A stretch of 64,000 nt of DNA from Deltaproteobacteria bacterium (GTDB lineage Bacteria > Myxococcota_A > Polyangia > Polyangiales > Polyangiaceae), in the NCBI GenBank assembly GCA_016218915.1, contig JACRCQ010000021.1, forward strand, positions 62,001 through 126,000. The letters run 5' to 3'. A program made the translations under genes and the position numbers. Below are positions 59,994 through 64,000 of this stretch, piece by piece (the first letter of the stretch is position 1; each line of letters opens with the position of its first letter). The notes under the pieces are model-generated. The model saw only the letters and a list, made by a program, of their open reading frames with translations, was not told the origin of the DNA and made no database searches.

Positions 59994-60782
59994 GTGCTTC
60001 GCTACGCAACCCTGCTCTACGTCCAGATCCGCGCCTCGCTGCTGCTCGCCCTGCAGTACCGGTGGGACTTCGTGATCGACGGCGCGATCTCGGTGCTCTG
60101 GGCCGTGACCGCGCTGGTGCCGCTGACCGTGGCGTTCGGGGAGCGCGCGAGCATCGCAGGATGGACCTTTGGAGAGGCGCTTTTGGTGCTCGGCTGGTTC
60201 ACCTTGCTGCAAGGGATTCTCGAGGGCGCCATCAACCCGAGCCTGGTCGGCGTCGTGGAGCACATCCGTCGGGGCACGCTCGACTTCGTGCTCATCAAAC
60301 CGGCTGATTCGCAGTTCCTGGTGTCGACCGCGCGCTTCCTGCCCTGGCGGGCAACCAACGCGGTGACCGCTGCGGCCGTGTTCGTCTACGCATTCCGACG
60401 CATCGGGCACGGGCCTTCGATCCAAGGCGTGGCAGCTGCGCTCGTGCTCTTCGCAACGGCTGTGCTGCTCCTGTACTCGCTGTGGATCCTCACGGTCAGC
60501 GCAGCCTTCTACGTGGTCAAGGTCGACAATCTCACCTACCTGTTCGGAGCGGTGTTCGACGCTGCGCGCTGGCCATCGTCGATCTTCAAGGGGGCGCTTC
60601 GCCTGGTGTTCACGTTCGTGATTCCGCTTGCGCTGATGACGACGTTTCCGGCGCAAGCGCTCCTCGACAGGCTCTCCTTGCCGACGCTCGCAGGCGCGAT
60701 CGCAGGAGCCCTTCTGTTCGCCGGAGCCGCGCGGTTCGTGTGGCTGCAGTCGATTCGCAAGTACACGTCCGCGAGCAGCTGA
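59994..60782 (+). CDS. ABC-2 transporter permease 2
   Basis: A 262-residue membrane protein starting at GTG, 3 bases after the previous stop. It has six hydrophobic segments and conserved RRGTLDFVLIKP and LWILTVSAAFYVVKVDNLTYL, the usual marks of the COG3694 partner permease. With the ATPase and permease 1 it forms one exporter; substrate unknown. Confidence 0.9.
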   Translation: MLRYATLLYVQIRASLLLALQYRWDFVIDGAISVLWAVTALVPLTVAFGERASIAGWTFGEALLVLGWFTLLQGILEGAINPSLVGVVEHIRRGTLDFVLIKPADSQFLVSTARFLPWRATNAVTAAAVFVYAFRRIGHGPSIQGVAAALVLFATAVLLLYSLWILTVSAAFYVVKVDNLTYLFGAVFDAARWPSSIFKGALRLVFTFVIPLALMTTFPAQALLDRLSLPTLAGAIAGALLFAGAARFVWLQSIRKYTSASS

Positions 60783-60839
60783 CGCCTCCTGCTCCTTGCG
60801 ACCCCGCCCCATTTCGTCCTATTTCAACCAGGGATCGTC

Positions 60840-61838
60840 ATGGCGGCCAACCTGTCCCAACCTTACCTCGAGGCTGAGCAGCGCTACCGATCTGCCACGT
60901 CGACGGAGGACAAGATCGCTGCTCTCGAGCAGATGATCACCGAGCTGCCCAAGCACAAGGGCACCGAGAAGATCTACGCCGACCTCAAGACCAAGCTCGC
61001 CAAGCTCAAGAAGGGCGCGGACAAGAAAGGCGGCGGCCCAGCCCGAAAGACCTCCGAATACGTCATCGAGCGCGAAGGAGCTGGTCAGATCATCCTGCTG
61101 GGGGCTCCCAACACCGGCAAGTCGTCCATCGTCGGAGCCACCACCAACGCTCCGGTCGAGATCACCGACTACCCCTTTGCCACGCGCAAGCCGATCCCGG
61201 GCGCCATGAAGTTCGAAGACATCCGGATCCAGCTCGTGGATGGCCCTTCCATCGCCCCCGAGTTCTTCGACCCGTTCTTCCCCCCGCTCGTTCGCCTCGC
61301 CGATGCCGCACTGCTGTGCGTGGACCTGTCGAGCCCCGATTGCCTCGATCAGCCGGATCAGATCCTGAAGATCCTCAGAGAGGTCAAGATCGAGCTCGTC
61401 GCAGGAATCGTCGCAGACACCCAGCGCAACACCTCGCCTCGATTGCTTCCCACATTGCTCGTGGCCACCAAGGCCGACGCGGAAGATGCCGACACTGCGC
61501 TGGAGCTGTTGCGCGAGACTGTCGGAGCTCGCCTTCCCATCCTGCCGATCTCGGTGCGGCAGCCCGAGACCCTCGCAGCGCTCGCGCGCGCGTGCTTCGA
61601 CATGTTCGGCATCGTTCGCGCCTATTCGAAAGCCCCTGGCAAGGAGCCTGACATGTCAGCGCCCTTCATCCTCACCCGGGGCTCGACCGTGCTCGACTTC
61701 GCGCAGAGAGTGCACAAGGACTTCCTGGCGCGTTTCGGGTTTGCCCGCGTGTGGGGCACCGGCAAGTACGACGGGCAGCGCGTCGCTCGGGACTACGCGG
61801 TCCAGGATCGCGACGTCATCGAGCTGCACATGTCGTAG
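60840..61838 (+). CDS. DRG-type GTPase with TGS domain
   Basis: A 332-residue protein of the OBG-HflX superfamily. The N-terminal helix pair (EDKIAALEQMITELPKHKGTEKIYADLKTKLAKLKK) matches the region before the G-domain in archaeal and eukaryotic DRG proteins. The G-domain has P-loop GAPNTGKSS, switch TDYPFAT, G3 DGPSI instead of DxPG, and G4 ATKAD. A C-terminal TGS domain ends FARVWGTGKYDGQRVARDYA. It should bind GTP and ribosomes or RNA. This type is rare in bacteria compared with Obg or YchF. Confidence 0.85.
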   Translation: MAANLSQPYLEAEQRYRSATSTEDKIAALEQMITELPKHKGTEKIYADLKTKLAKLKKGADKKGGGPARKTSEYVIEREGAGQIILLGAPNTGKSSIVGATTNAPVEITDYPFATRKPIPGAMKFEDIRIQLVDGPSIAPEFFDPFFPPLVRLADAALLCVDLSSPDCLDQPDQILKILREVKIELVAGIVADTQRNTSPRLLPTLLVATKADAEDADTALELLRETVGARLPILPISVRQPETLAALARACFDMFGIVRAYSKAPGKEPDMSAPFILTRGSTVLDFAQRVHKDFLARFGFARVWGTGKYDGQRVARDYAVQDRDVIELHMS

Positions 61839-62002
61839 GCCTCCGCGGGTCTGCAGCCCGCTCTCGGCGCGCTCGGAACCGGTCAGGGCAGCCAACCGAC
61901 CCGCCTGCTGTGGCCTGGTCGGTATCGCTCTTTTCTGCGCCCCCCTTTCTTGGCCCGATTCAGCTGCACTCACTAACCTTCGAAGCGAACTGGAGGCTTC
62001 GT

Positions 62003-62383
62003 ATGCGCAAATCCCCCGTCTTCCTGGCCCTGGCTCTCCCGCTGTGCTTGGTCGCCTGCTCCAAGAGTCCGAAGGATCGGCTCCAAGGAAAATGGCTCGG
62101 AGACTCGATCAACAATGCCGAACCCGAGCAGACCGCTGACGTGACCGCGTGGGTCAAGGGCACGAGCCTCGAGTTCAAGGGCGAGAGGATGACCGTGACC
62201 ATTCCGGCCGAGCAACCTCGCAGCGGCGAGTTCAAGGTTGCCAAGGTGGATGGCAAGAAGGTCGTGCTGGCGGTGAATCGAGAAGGTGGCGCAGACTCGA
62301 CCACCCTCGTGTTCGCGGACGACGGCTCGCTTCAATGGGACGTGGGCGAAGGGCGATTCATCACCATGACTCGTCTGAAGTAG
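62003..62383 (+). CDS. Small lipoprotein, unknown function
   Basis: A 126-residue lipoprotein (LCLVACSK) with GGAGG before the ATG. The mature part begins with DRLQGKWLGDSI, a common start of small beta-barrel lipoproteins, and continues with alternating strands (TSLEFKGERMTVTIP, GEFKVAKVDGKKVVLAV, SLQWDVGEGRFITMTRL). It probably forms a lipocalin-like or DUF-type fold. It lies between the DRG and ligA genes. Confidence 0.75.
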   Translation: MRKSPVFLALALPLCLVACSKSPKDRLQGKWLGDSINNAEPEQTADVTAWVKGTSLEFKGERMTVTIPAEQPRSGEFKVAKVDGKKVVLAVNREGGADSTTLVFADDGSLQWDVGEGRFITMTRLK

Positions 62384-62524
62384 TCCTGTCCGCCATCCCT
62401 TGGGGGGTAGGAGCCGCATCCCGCGCGCTCTGCCTTTCCAGGGTCCGCTTCGCTGCGCACTCCAGCCAATCGTCATCCACCGCCACACGTCCAGAGCATG
62501 ATCTCGCGCTCTGATTTGGCCTAG

Positions 62525-64000
<1,476 letters not shown>

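Overview
The window looks like chromosome from a high-GC deltaproteobacterium-like predator or soil bacterium, most likely a myxobacterium (Myxococcota). The evidence is the strong G/C bias at third codon positions, many secreted Cys-rich MopE-like proteins with 'DNDCDG' motifs, a MYXO-CTERM-like C-terminal sorting signal, many lipoproteins with Asp/Gly/Ala-rich linkers, FHA-GGDEF and sigma-54 regulators, and long TPR/HEAT and Sel1 proteins. No species can be named from sequence alone.

Layout. 1-10.4 kb: three MopE-like surface or secreted proteins (one cut by the window edge) around a WYL regulator. 10.5-20.4 kb: pyrimidine-nucleoside phosphorylase, a histidine kinase, methionyl-tRNA synthetase, and a tight cluster of two overlapping Orn/Lys/Arg-decarboxylase-fold genes followed by a CorA-type transporter, then an FHA-diguanylate cyclase. 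20.7-32.9 kb: Sel1 protein, CdsA, a membrane protein with a YbjN protein, a TonB-like protein, a degenerate SDR, a duplicated-TM2 protein and a large TPR/HEAT protein. 33-41.3 kb: a GT-C-like membrane protein and exported proteins (M15 peptidase, a two-module lectin-like lipoprotein, a propeller-like lipoprotein, a metallophosphoesterase, a GIDE-like protein). 41.3-48.3 kb: a YgfK-like flavo/iron-sulfur oxidoreductase, a lipoprotein with three knottin-like modules, and lutA plus a lutB-lutC fusion for lactate oxidation. 48.4-53.5 kb: tRNA-Cys followed by an accessory-looking stretch (HTH/PIN toxin-antitoxin pair, inverted repeats, several unknown genes). 53.5-64 kb: an exported methyltransferase-like lipoprotein, YbaK, a sigma-54 regulator, a three-gene ABC-2 exporter, a DRG-like GTPase and the start of ligA.

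The most unusual item is the decarboxylase pair at 16.2-19.2 kb. The two genes overlap by ATGA. The upstream protein keeps the N-terminal PGHK segment but has Arg in place of the catalytic PLP-binding Lys; the downstream protein keeps the Lys but lacks the PGHK segment. In this fold the active site lies at a dimer interface, so the pair may form an obligate heteromer with a composite active site. Other notable points are a triplicated 26-bp lutA/lutB junction that creates two overlapping 9-codon mini-ORFs, a lipoprotein with three ICK-like cysteine modules, an SDR that has lost its Ser/Tyr/Lys catalytic set, a lipobox-bearing SAM-methyltransferase fold, and a recurring promoter-to-start spacing that suggests leaderless transcripts. 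All functional statements are inferred from reading the sequence; no database search was run.
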